A stretch of 64,000 nucleotides of DNA, taken from the NCBI GenBank assembly GCA_031292515.1, contig JARLGZ010000108.1, positions 1-64,000 on the forward strand, written 5' to 3'. This document shows, piece after piece, positions 7,747-16,107 of the stretch. Each line of letters opens with the position of its first letter. Position 1 is the first letter of the stretch. The notes beneath the pieces are model-generated. The model saw only the letters and a list, made by a program, of their open reading frames with translations, did not search any database and was not told the origin of the DNA. A program made the translations under genes and the position numbers. The stretch is from Puia sp. (GTDB taxonomy: Bacteria > Bacteroidota > Bacteroidia > Chitinophagales > Chitinophagaceae).

Positions 7747-8721
7747 ATGCTCCTTGTACGAACCGCGATGCCGGCGGCATTGCTGCTATTGCTTTGCGCT
7801 GCCTGTAATAGCCATGAAAAAAAAGAGAAGGTTCTTCTATCTGAAAATAATAAATGCAGTAAGAATGTTTTGTCCCATGACCAGGAGAGTTTCGAAAACT
7901 CCGCTGACACCGCATCCATTGCATTGACGGGCGGGGCGGGCAATGAACTTATGGAAAAACCTTCCAATAAGGAGGAGGATAATAAAGGGAAGGACAAAGG
8001 GATTCCTGCCGGAAAACCGCTTCCGGCAAACGGGGACTGGGACAAAAAAATTGTCAAGACGGCGGATCTGAGCCTGGAGGTAAAAAACTATAAAAATTTT
8101 GATGGCGTCCTTCGCAATACCGTCAAGCGGCTGGGTGGCTATATAGCGCGGGAAGAGCAGACGCAGTCCGGTTACAAGATCGAAAACACGGTGGTCATCA
8201 GGATACCGGTAGCACAATTTGACGATGCCGTAACCCGGTTGACACCCGATAGTGAAAAACTGACCGGTAAAAAAATAAGTGCCGATGATGTGACCATGGA
8301 GGTCGTTGACACGAAATCCCGCCTGGAAGCCAAACAAAGGGCCCGCTCGCGTTATCTTGATTTGCTTAAGAACGCAAAGAACATGGACGAGATTTTACAG
8401 GTGCAAAGCACGATCGACGAGATACAGGAACAGATGGAAGCGGCTTCGGGAAGGATCGGCTATCTGGGTCATGAGGCCACATTCAGCACGATCAACCTGG
8501 ATTTTTACCAGGTATTGGATGCCGGTGTGCAGGGGGACGAGAAACCTTCTTTCGTCCACAAATTCGTCGAAGCCTTTAGGACGGGACTGGACGGAGGCGC
8601 AGACCTGATGATCGTGATTGTATCACTTTGGCCTCTTTGGGTCATGGGGGGATTGACCTTCCTGGGAATCAGAAAATGGCGTTCCGGCAAAATAAAAAAG
8701 AACCCCGCCACCGTATCATAA
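7747..8721 (+). CDS. DUF4349 lipoprotein with C-terminal membrane helix
   Basis: A 324-aa protein. A hydrophobic leader ends in LLLLLCAAC (Cys at about 20), a lipobox-like site. It is followed by a polar linker (residues 25-100), the DUF4349 core (KIVKTADLSLEVKNYKNF, GGYIAREEQTQSGY, VVIRIPVAQFDDAVTRL), a coiled-coil stretch with TKSRLEAKQRARSRYLDLLKNA, and a hydrophobic helix near 288-310 (LMIVIVSLWPLWVMGGLTFL). DUF4349 proteins are envelope proteins of unknown function. A second ATG eight codons in would also give a leader. It looks like a single gene after a strong terminator. Confidence 0.86.
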   Translation: MLLVRTAMPAALLLLLCAACNSHEKKEKVLLSENNKCSKNVLSHDQESFENSADTASIALTGGAGNELMEKPSNKEEDNKGKDKGIPAGKPLPANGDWDKKIVKTADLSLEVKNYKNFDGVLRNTVKRLGGYIAREEQTQSGYKIENTVVIRIPVAQFDDAVTRLTPDSEKLTGKKISADDVTMEVVDTKSRLEAKQRARSRYLDLLKNAKNMDEILQVQSTIDEIQEQMEAASGRIGYLGHEATFSTINLDFYQVLDAGVQGDEKPSFVHKFVEAFRTGLDGGADLMIVIVSLWPLWVMGGLTFLGIRKWRSGKIKKNPATVS

Positions 8722-8779
8722 TCGGCTTTATCAAAGGTTTTATTTATTTTCGGGGCCGTTTATTTTCAATTCCCCCATT

Positions 8780-9487
8780 ATGAAAGAGAGCTCTTCCCGC
8801 AAAAAGAAACTCGTTGTGCTGACAGGCGCCGGCATCAGCGCGGAGAGCGGTCTGCGGACCTTTCGCGACAGCGACGGGCTCTGGGAAGGCTATGAGGTGA
8901 CGGAGGTGGCGACGCCCCGGGGCTGGAGAAAAAACCCCCAACTCGTGCTGGATTTCTATAACATGCGGCGCAGGGATGTCGGCAATGCCGTTCCCAATGC
9001 CGCTCACATCGGCCTGGCTGAATTGGAGAAGGATTTCGACGTACATATTATCACCCAGAATATAGACGATCTCCATGAGCGCGCGGGTAGTACCCGTGTC
9101 CTGCACCTGCATGGCGAGATCTTTAAAATGCGCAGTGAAGCCGATGAATCGCTGGTATATGAGATAAGAGGAGATATAAGTCTGGGTCAGTTGGCGACAG
9201 ACGGCACCCAGTTACGACCGAATATCGTTTGGTTTGAAGAGCCCGTCCCGATGATCGGGGAGGCCATTCCCCTGGTTAGATCCGCCGACATCTTTGTCGT
9301 GGTAGGCACCTCCCTGGTCGTGTATCCCGCGGCAGGGCTGGTGGACTATGCCCCCGCACACGCCCCAAAGTTCATCGTGGACAAGAAGATCCCCTATACT
9401 TCCCCCATCCATAACCTGGTCGCCATCGAGGAGCCGGCTTCGGTAGGGGTGAACCTGTTGAGGGAGAGACTGGCGATGCTCGTATAA
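8780..9487 (+). CDS. cobB: NAD-dependent protein deacylase (zinc-free sirtuin)
   Basis: A 235-aa sirtuin that removes acyl groups from lysines using NAD+. Visible motifs are GAGISAESGLRTFRD (NAD binding, 16-30), TQNIDDLHERAG, the catalytic HLHGE, PNIVWFEE and VVGTSLVVYPAAGL. The four zinc-binding cysteines between HLHGE and PNIVWF are absent; this is typical of the Bacteroidota branch. DFYNMRRRD carries the Tyr-x-x-Arg pair that in class III sirtuins favours succinyl/malonyl-lysine, so desuccinylation is the best guess for its activity. It stands as a single gene between the DUF4349 and Tiki-like genes. Confidence 0.95.
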   Translation: MKESSSRKKKLVVLTGAGISAESGLRTFRDSDGLWEGYEVTEVATPRGWRKNPQLVLDFYNMRRRDVGNAVPNAAHIGLAELEKDFDVHIITQNIDDLHERAGSTRVLHLHGEIFKMRSEADESLVYEIRGDISLGQLATDGTQLRPNIVWFEEPVPMIGEAIPLVRSADIFVVVGTSLVVYPAAGLVDYAPAHAPKFIVDKKIPYTSPIHNLVAIEEPASVGVNLLRERLAMLV

Positions 9488-9543
9488 GAGGAAGATCCGA
9501 ATTTAAGGTTTCCCTAACAAACAGTTTTCTAACATTGCAGCCC

Positions 9544-10914
9544 ATGGAGATCAGGAGCCCGCAAAACATTGCAGTAAAGAAGTGTCTGTTATCGGCCATT
9601 CTATGTGTTGCCCTGCAAAGCTCTTTTTCCCAACCGGGATCCTATTCGCCGCCGGCACGCCCGGTGCAGCAGTTGCAGGATTGGCTGCGGACGAATACGC
9701 CTTCGGGATATAATTCGAAGTACAAGCATCTTACGCTCGTTCCGCAAGGGAACCTACATTATCTTTATCCACTTTGGCTGGGGTTGAAAGAACCCGCGAA
9801 GTTTAAGGACATTTATTCGACTGCCGGTTACAACGAAGAAATGAGCCAGCTTCTCTCATTTGCGGGGGACTACAAGTCGGCCCTCGAATATATGGCCCGA
9901 AACTACGACACGCTCGATGACGAGGCCCGGCAGAAAATATACAGAACGGTTGCCGGGATAAAAGACATCCAGCATGTCGACGCGCGCAGATATATCTCTT
10001 TTGTAGCGCATACGCACCGCGTGGTCATGATCAACGAGGCCTATGGCAAACCCTTGCACAGGGCCTTCCTGCTTTCCGTACTGGGAACTTTTTACAGGCA
10101 GGGGTTTCGCTACCTCGCCATGGAAATGCTTAACAACAACTCCAACCAATCCCTCTCGCGCCTGACCATGCTTACGGGTCATTACAGTTCAGAGCCGGTC
10201 GCCGGGGAATTGATACGGACTGCCATAGACATGGGTTTCAAACTGGTATCTTACGAAGATACGGCGGCGTTGGGTCATACTCCGACGCAGCGCGATTCCA
10301 TACAGGCCTTGAATATCTGCAAGGTGCTGCAGCAGGATGATTCCGCCCGGATACTGGTGTACGGAGGATACGCCCATATCAGTAAAAGGAACTCGGGGGA
10401 TGGCTATATCCCGATGGGGCTTGCTTTCCAGCGCATATCGGGGATCGAGCCTTATACGATCGATCAGACGGATATGACCGAACAGAGTAATCTTGGCTAC
10501 GGAAGTATCTTCTATGAAGCCTATATCCGTCGCTTTCCCATTACGGTCGCCTCCGTCCCCCTGTTCAACAACCAGCCGGTAAACATCACGAACGACGACC
10601 TGTTCGATCTTACGATTATTCATCCCCCGACCGTCTATAATGATGAAAGACCTTCCTGGCTCTCCCTTGAAGGCGCCCGGAAGGCCTTATATGTCAGACC
10701 CCCGGCAAAGAATACCTTCCTCGTACAGGCCTACTATCAATCCGAACTGGCTACGGAGGACAATAAGACGGGGCAGCTGATCCCTGCCGATCAGACCTAC
10801 TATCCTTCTGCCAGGAATAACTACCTGCTCTACCTGCGCAAGGGTAAATATGTGATCGTATTCAGGGACCTGGAATATACGGTCCTCAACACCTTGAATA
10901 TCGAGGTCGAATAA
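9544..10914 (+). CDS. Secreted Tiki/ChaN/EreA-like protein of unknown function
   Basis: A 456-aa protein with a signal peptide (to about SSFSQ, residue 30). The middle holds a pattern seen in the Tiki/ChaN/erythromycin-esterase superfamily: VMINEAYGKPLHRAFLLSVL with conserved Glu and His, YLAMEML one helix later, and VYGGYAHISK with a His. These folds include metal-dependent peptidases and haem-binding proteins; no activity can be assigned here. The C-terminal 150 residues look like an extra beta-rich region. The frame opens with TTG at 9535, but the ATG at 9544 is preferred. The gene ends 2 bases from the convergent saccharopine dehydrogenase-like gene. Confidence 0.72.
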   Translation: MEIRSPQNIAVKKCLLSAILCVALQSSFSQPGSYSPPARPVQQLQDWLRTNTPSGYNSKYKHLTLVPQGNLHYLYPLWLGLKEPAKFKDIYSTAGYNEEMSQLLSFAGDYKSALEYMARNYDTLDDEARQKIYRTVAGIKDIQHVDARRYISFVAHTHRVVMINEAYGKPLHRAFLLSVLGTFYRQGFRYLAMEMLNNNSNQSLSRLTMLTGHYSSEPVAGELIRTAIDMGFKLVSYEDTAALGHTPTQRDSIQALNICKVLQQDDSARILVYGGYAHISKRNSGDGYIPMGLAFQRISGIEPYTIDQTDMTEQSNLGYGSIFYEAYIRRFPITVASVPLFNNQPVNITNDDLFDLTIIHPPTVYNDERPSWLSLEGARKALYVRPPAKNTFLVQAYYQSELATEDNKTGQLIPADQTYYPSARNNYLLYLRKGKYVIVFRDLEYTVLNTLNIEVE

Positions 10915-10916
10915 GA

Positions 10917-12191
10917 TCAGCCCACCGTCTCCCTGAATTGTACCCCGTGATCGATCAGTTCCTCCAGCACAGGTATATAGATTTCCGGCAGGATGGGGAT
11001 ATGGAGCCCTTTCAGTCCGATCTTTCCCTCCAGGATGAGTTTTGCGGCAATGCCCAACGGGAGTCCAACCGTTTTTGCCATGGCGGTCCGGAGGTAATCG
11101 TCGCCTTCTACTACCAGACTGCTCTGCATGCCAAGTCTTTTGCCTTGTATCGTATAGTCCAGTTCGTGCAGCATGACGATCATATCCCGGTCGTCAGGGC
11201 GCATTGCCAGTCTTGTCTCCAGGAGGTATTGCAGGGCGTCCGCGCTGCTTTTTGCCTTGACAGGCAAGGGCTCATCGTCGAAGAGCCCCAGGAATTGAAA
11301 AAGACCCTCGTTACGGGTACTGACGAATGAATGGACCGGCGCTGACCAATCTTTAAAACGAACGCCCTCCGTCTGCAAGGGAATTTTGTCGTCCGCCAGG
11401 CCAGCGTCTATCAGGGCGGCCCACGCCTCGCAAAAGATTTTATGTCGCAGGGTCGTTCTTATGAAGCTCTCGGTCTCCTCCAGGCCATATAGGGGTATAT
11501 AGCTCAGTGAGTCCCGGTTCGGATACCAGGCCAGTTTACCGACCCCTTCGACAATGACCTCTCCGGTGTCTTTGAATAATTCCCGGTAAGATTTTTTCAC
11601 GATCCCTCCTTCTTGTTTGAAGATGGCGCCCGCTGAACCCGCCAACACCACATTCCGGGGGTTCCAGCTGATCTTATAATGCCAGGGGTTGTCATCGCTC
11701 GACGGAGCCACAAGGCCTCCTGTATGGGATCTGAAGGACAGGATCCTTCCGCCCTGCGACCGGATACGGTGGATCAAATGCATGGCGCTCATATGATCGA
11801 TGCCCGGGTCCAGTCCCATCTCACAAAGGAATAACAAGCCTTTGTCCCGGACCTCGCCGGCCCTGCTCCTGATAGAATCGTCCATATAGGAAGCCGTTAG
11901 TAAACTCCTGCGTTCCTGCAGGCAGGAGGATGCAACCAGGGAGTGCAGGGCCGGAGGCAAGAGAGAAATGACGATGTCTGACTCTTTGACGAGGGCGTTC
12001 CGCGCCGCCTCATTTTCGACCTGAACGGCTACTGCTTTTGTTCCGGCAGCGCCGCCGATTTTGGAACGGGCCAGGTCCTCGTTATTGTCCGCCACCACCA
12101 ATTCCCAATGATGCCTGTGTATTTCTTCGATCAGGTAATCGATAAGGCAGGTGGCAGACTTGCCGGCTCCGAATAACAGGATTCTCTTCAT
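10917..12191 (-). CDS. Saccharopine dehydrogenase family protein
   Basis: A 424-aa protein with an N-terminal Rossmann fold (ILLFGAGKSATCLIDYL) and a saccharopine-reductase-like C-terminal domain (MGLDPGIDHMSAMHLIHRI, FRSHTGGLVAPSSDDNPWHYKISWNPRNVVLAG). It resembles LYS9-type saccharopine dehydrogenase (glutamate-forming). In bacteria such enzymes act in lysine degradation or related amino-acid metabolism. No lysine-ketoglutarate reductase is adjacent, so the substrate is uncertain. The upstream in-frame ATG at 12236 would add 15 residues before the nucleotide-binding strand; the ATG at 12191 is preferred. Confidence 0.88.
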   Translation of the reverse strand: MKRILLFGAGKSATCLIDYLIEEIHRHHWELVVADNNEDLARSKIGGAAGTKAVAVQVENEAARNALVKESDIVISLLPPALHSLVASSCLQERRSLLTASYMDDSIRSRAGEVRDKGLLFLCEMGLDPGIDHMSAMHLIHRIRSQGGRILSFRSHTGGLVAPSSDDNPWHYKISWNPRNVVLAGSAGAIFKQEGGIVKKSYRELFKDTGEVIVEGVGKLAWYPNRDSLSYIPLYGLEETESFIRTTLRHKIFCEAWAALIDAGLADDKIPLQTEGVRFKDWSAPVHSFVSTRNEGLFQFLGLFDDEPLPVKAKSSADALQYLLETRLAMRPDDRDMIVMLHELDYTIQGKRLGMQSSLVVEGDDYLRTAMAKTVGLPLGIAAKLILEGKIGLKGLHIPILPEIYIPVLEELIDHGVQFRETVG

Positions 12192-12359
12192 AGCAGGAAA
12201 TTGAATGGTTCGGCTGGGCGCAAATGCGGTTGCCACTATGTTAATCCCCTGCTAATGTATCATTTAATTCATTTTCACCGGAATAATCTTTCTAACTTGA
12301 AAGCACTCCTTCCGGTGGAATCCCGGGAACAAGAGCATCCTGCGAATAAAAAGCGCCCT

Positions 12360-13988
12360 ATGAACAGAACGAACTTTTTTGTAAATGGACTCTCCGTTTC
12401 ATCTGGTCTTAAAGTATATAGAGGGCCATGGAAAACCGGGCAGGTTTCCTTCCTTTTGAAGAGGACCCTGTTTGGCGCGAGCGGGGAAGATGTGGCCTGG
12501 TTTCAGGCAAAATCGCTAAAGAAAGCCGTCCGGGAATTGATCTACACCGAATACCCGCTTCCTCCTCCCCCTGTAAACGGGTATAATGACGATAAATATA
12601 CGGACGAAGAGGTCCCGGCCGGACAGACATGGACGACCAGCCTGACCTATAACGGTATGAACAACGCGCGGAGGAAAAACTCTTTCAAATCATGGTGGTT
12701 TGGATTGATGCTCAACCAGGATCGCAGTATTCGTGAAAAGATGGTATTGTTCTGGCATAATCATTTTGTAACCGAGACCAACACGGTTGATAATGCGTTG
12801 TTCTGCTATCAGTACAACGACTTGTTGCGCCGGCATGCACTGGGCAATTTCAGGGAGATGGTCAAGGAGGTGACCCTGAGCCCCGCCATGCTGCGTTATC
12901 TGAATGGCTACGCCAATACAAAAAAAGCGCCGGACGAAAACTATGGCCGCGAGCTGCAGGAATTGTTTACGATCGGGAAAGGACCCGGTTCCCGCTACAC
13001 CGAGGCCGACGTAAAAGCCGCCGCAAAGGTCCTGACAGGGTACACGATCGACTACAAAAATTTCAGCTCCGGTTTCGATCCGGGCCGTCATGACGAATCG
13101 GACAAACAATTCTCCCCGTTTTACGGCAGCAGGCTGATAAGGGGGCGTAAGGGCAAAGACGGGGCCATGGAACTGGACGACCTGCTGGATATGCTTTTTT
13201 CAAATGAGGAGCTTTCCCTGTTCATATGCCGGAAGATCTACCGTTTTTTTGTCTATCATGCAATTGACGAGACCACTGAAAAGAACGTGATTGTTCCGCT
13301 GGCTGCCGTTTTCCGGAAAAAGAATTACGAGATCCGGCCTGTTCTGGAGACTTTGTTCCGCAGCCGCCATTTCTTTGACCCGAAAAATTATGGGGGCATG
13401 ATAAAAAGCCCCGTGGATTTTACCGTTGGACTATGCCGGGAATTCCGGGTAGTCTTCCCTGATAGCACGGATTATGCGGACCAGTATAATCTATGGGAAC
13501 AGCTGCGTAACCAGGCGTCCTCCCTGCAACAGAATATTGGGGATCCGCCCAATGTCGCCGGCTGGCAGGCCTATTACCAGGAACCGGAATTCGACAAACT
13601 CTGGATCAGTTCAGACACCCTTCCCAGGCGTAATCTGTTCACCGACCGGATGATCAACAACGGGTTTAGCCGGAACGGCAAAAAAGTCTCCATAGATCTG
13701 CTCTCCTTTGTGTCCGGTCTGTCTCATCCGGAAGATCCGGATGCGTTGATCCGGGAATCGGTTGCCTGTTTATACCAGCTTGCTCTTTCCGATGAGGCCT
13801 GCCGGTTCATAAAGACGAGCATCCTTCTGTCGGGGCTAGTCGGCATGAGTGCGGATCACTACTGGACGAACGCATGGTTGGCGTACCGTGACAACCCCGA
13901 TGACAAGGCGAACAGGAATATTGTGACCGTCAAGCTGAAGGCCTTGTATAAATACCTCATGGATCTTCCGGAATATCAGTTGATGTGA
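12360..13988 (+). CDS. DUF1800 domain-containing protein
   Basis: A 542-aa protein that matches DUF1800 across its length: FLLKRTLFGAS near the start, REKMVLFWHNHFVTE, YNDLLRRHALGNFREMVKEV, LTGYTIDYKN, KIYRFFVYH, and the C-terminal PPNVAGWQAY. DUF1800 proteins are usually encoded beside DUF1501 proteins, as here (134 bases downstream), and are thought to be envelope proteins of unknown function. No clear signal peptide is visible from this start. An upstream opening to 12201 would add 53 residues lacking the family pattern. The intergenic segment has a TAACTTGA box just before 12301. Confidence 0.9.
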   Translation: MNRTNFFVNGLSVSSGLKVYRGPWKTGQVSFLLKRTLFGASGEDVAWFQAKSLKKAVRELIYTEYPLPPPPVNGYNDDKYTDEEVPAGQTWTTSLTYNGMNNARRKNSFKSWWFGLMLNQDRSIREKMVLFWHNHFVTETNTVDNALFCYQYNDLLRRHALGNFREMVKEVTLSPAMLRYLNGYANTKKAPDENYGRELQELFTIGKGPGSRYTEADVKAAAKVLTGYTIDYKNFSSGFDPGRHDESDKQFSPFYGSRLIRGRKGKDGAMELDDLLDMLFSNEELSLFICRKIYRFFVYHAIDETTEKNVIVPLAAVFRKKNYEIRPVLETLFRSRHFFDPKNYGGMIKSPVDFTVGLCREFRVVFPDSTDYADQYNLWEQLRNQASSLQQNIGDPPNVAGWQAYYQEPEFDKLWISSDTLPRRNLFTDRMINNGFSRNGKKVSIDLLSFVSGLSHPEDPDALIRESVACLYQLALSDEACRFIKTSILLSGLVGMSADHYWTNAWLAYRDNPDDKANRNIVTVKLKALYKYLMDLPEYQLM

Positions 13989-14122
13989 GGAGGGTTGTGA
14001 CAAAGAAAATCCTCTGAAACAAGAGATGATCTGATACAACTGATACGATAGAGAGGGCCGTCTGAGAAAAGGTCGTCTGAAGGCAACAAAATCATTTGAA
14101 GGAAAGCAAAAAAAAGATAACC

Positions 14123-15418
14123 ATGAAAAGACGTGATTTTTTGAGATACACGATTCCCACCGTGATGATCCCCTCCCTGGTCAACGGCCTTTCTTTGAAA
14201 GCCATCGGCAGCCTGCCTGCGATGGATGCATGGGTTGCAGGAATGGACGTGGATCATGTCCTGGTGCTTGTGCAATTGAACGGCGGAAACGACGGCCTTA
14301 ATACCGTCATCCCGCTTGAGTTTTATGAATCTTACCGGGCCGCGCGGACCAATATCGCCATTCCTGAAAACAGGGTATTGCCGCTGAGAGGGCATGGGGA
14401 GACTGGGATTCACCCGGCTATGACCGGGCTGCAGCAATTGTTCAATGATGAAAAGCTGGCGATCGTACAGGCAGTGGGCTATCCGAGGCCGGATTTTTCC
14501 CATTTCCGGGCGACGGACATCTGGCTGACAGGCGCCGACCCAAACCAGGTATTGCCGACGGGGTGGGCAGGCCGGTATCTGAACGCCCAATATCCGCATT
14601 TTCCGGAAGACTATCCGAATAGCAGGATGCCGGACCCCCTGGCTATACAGGTCGGCAGTATCGTTTCTCCTGCTTTGCAGGGGCCGGCCCTGACGATGGG
14701 GATGGCTATCAGCAACCCGGACAGCTTTTATAAGCTGATCGACGGGGACGGGACGAATGGGGCTACAGCCACCACACGGGCAGGTGAGCAGATAGCCTAT
14801 ATCAGGGAGATGGCCGTAAAGACGGATCAATACGCCGGCGTTATCAAAAAGGCGGCGCAAAGAGTGATTTGTCAGTCGGAGAAATACCCCTCCCCGGGCA
14901 AAAACCCCCTGGCCGATCAGTTGAAGATCGTGGCTCGCCTGATCGCGGGAGGATTAAAGACAAAAATATATGTCACCAATCTGGGCGGGTTCGACACCCA
15001 TGCCAGGCAGACCGAGGCGAACGATACCACTACCGGCAATCATGCGAAACTCCTTGCCAGGCTTTCGGAGGCTATCGGGATATTTATGGAAGACCTGCAG
15101 GGCCTGGATGCAGGAGACCGGGTGATCGGCATGACTTTCTCGGAGTTCGGACGACGCATAAAATCCAACGCCAGCGGCGGAACGGATCATGGAGCCGCTG
15201 CGCCTGTCTTTCTTTTTGGAAATCGGGTGCGACCCGGTGTCATCGGTCAGAATCCCGCTCTGCCCGTGAATGCGTCCGTAAACGACAATATCGGCATGCA
15301 ATATGATTTCCGGTCCCTCTATGCAGGCATCCTGCAGAATTGGTTTCAGGTACCCGGATCGGAGGCCGACTCCCTATTGATGAAAGGATACCCCGCACTG
15401 CCGCTTATCCGTGGGTAG
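14123..15418 (+). CDS. DUF1501 domain-containing protein (Tat-exported)
   Basis: A 431-aa protein with a twin-arginine-type leader MKRRDFLRYTIPTVMIPSL and a sulfatase/phosphatase-like DUF1501 body: VLVQLNGGNDGLNTVIPLE, AIVQAVGYPRPDFSHFRATDIW, LGGFDTHARQ, MTFSEFGRRIKSNASGGTDHG. DUF1501 proteins belong to the alkaline-phosphatase-like superfamily, and their activity is unproven. The ATG at 14123 is preferred to the TTG at 14096 because it starts the Tat motif. It forms a pair with the DUF1800 gene and is followed by a hairpin terminator. Confidence 0.92.
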   Translation: MKRRDFLRYTIPTVMIPSLVNGLSLKAIGSLPAMDAWVAGMDVDHVLVLVQLNGGNDGLNTVIPLEFYESYRAARTNIAIPENRVLPLRGHGETGIHPAMTGLQQLFNDEKLAIVQAVGYPRPDFSHFRATDIWLTGADPNQVLPTGWAGRYLNAQYPHFPEDYPNSRMPDPLAIQVGSIVSPALQGPALTMGMAISNPDSFYKLIDGDGTNGATATTRAGEQIAYIREMAVKTDQYAGVIKKAAQRVICQSEKYPSPGKNPLADQLKIVARLIAGGLKTKIYVTNLGGFDTHARQTEANDTTTGNHAKLLARLSEAIGIFMEDLQGLDAGDRVIGMTFSEFGRRIKSNASGGTDHGAAAPVFLFGNRVRPGVIGQNPALPVNASVNDNIGMQYDFRSLYAGILQNWFQVPGSEADSLLMKGYPALPLIRG

Positions 15419-15424
15419 ACAAAA

Positions 15425-15454
15425 AATCAGCCAGCCTGAAAAAGCTGACTGATT
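15425..15454 (+). terminator. Intrinsic terminator after the DUF1501 gene
   Basis: AATCAGCCAGC (15425-15435) pairs with GCTGACTGATT (15444-15454) with one mismatch around a short A-rich loop. It begins seven bases after the stop codon. The T tract on the plus strand is weak. Confidence 0.65.
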
Positions 15455-15512
15455 GTGTCTGAACCGTCCTTATAAATGTCTTTTTGTTTATCCCATGTAT
15501 GTTTATCTGTCT

Positions 15513-15836
15513 TTATTTGTCGTTCCCGGGCAGATCGATTAAGCCCAGATCCCTGGTGCTGCCCTTTTCGATCCCTACCGTATCAAAAAGCACGTTTTTG
15601 AAGGGAGGTTTCGCGTCGACAACGATTTTCCAACGTCCGGGATCCAGCTTACTATCAAAGTCTCCTTCGCTGCAGCGGATTTTGATCGAGTCGTTTCCCC
15701 GGATGGCCCATACGCCTTCCACTCCCATTGCAGGACGGATCTTTCCCCGGAGTGAAGAGGACTGCATAATTTTGACCGCATGCACACTCGTGATCGCAAG
15801 CATCAAAAGACACAATTGCACCGCTGCATTTCTCAT
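15513..15836 (-). CDS. Small secreted beta-sandwich protein
   Basis: A 107-aa protein with a signal peptide (MRNAAVQLCLLMLAITSVHA). The mature part (SSLRGKIRP...GVWAIRGNDSIKI...LDPGRWKIVVDAKPPFKNVLFDTVGIEKGSTRDLGLIDL) reads like a single CarboxypepD_reg/SpaA-type beta-sandwich: an opening LRGKI strand, a GxW/YxI strand and a closing DLGxIxL strand. Such small proteins occur widely in Bacteroidota envelopes; the role is unknown. An ATG at 15857 is also possible. It has no clear operon partner. Confidence 0.65.
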   Translation of the reverse strand: MRNAAVQLCLLMLAITSVHAVKIMQSSSLRGKIRPAMGVEGVWAIRGNDSIKIRCSEGDFDSKLDPGRWKIVVDAKPPFKNVLFDTVGIEKGSTRDLGLIDLPGNDK

Positions 15837-16107
15837 AAAAATGAATTTTTTTGTCATTCAGAAATGATCTCATATGTGCAAGGCAATCTTACGGCAATGA
15901 TTCAACCGGGAGCAACTCGTGATTTCTCCGCAATGGATGAATTTACGAGTTATACAACAGGTAAAGGCATCGGGGAGTGAAGTAGAAAATTCAAGTACTA
16001 TGCCAAACCGGAAAAATTGTGGAAAACTACGTTTTATTCATTTGTTAACGAAGCAATGGCATCTGCTAACGAAACAATGGCATCCGGAGAAAAATCGAAC
16101 AGGTGCC
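15837..16107. other. Gene-poor spacer with a 21-bp tandem repeat
   Basis: No convincing gene was seen in this 271-base stretch. It contains two adjacent 21-bp units (16044-16064 and 16065-16085), each around AACGAARCAATGGCATC, that agree at 18 of 21 positions. A 66-codon plus-strand frame (15919-16119) runs through the repeat but shows no family features. Confidence 0.5.
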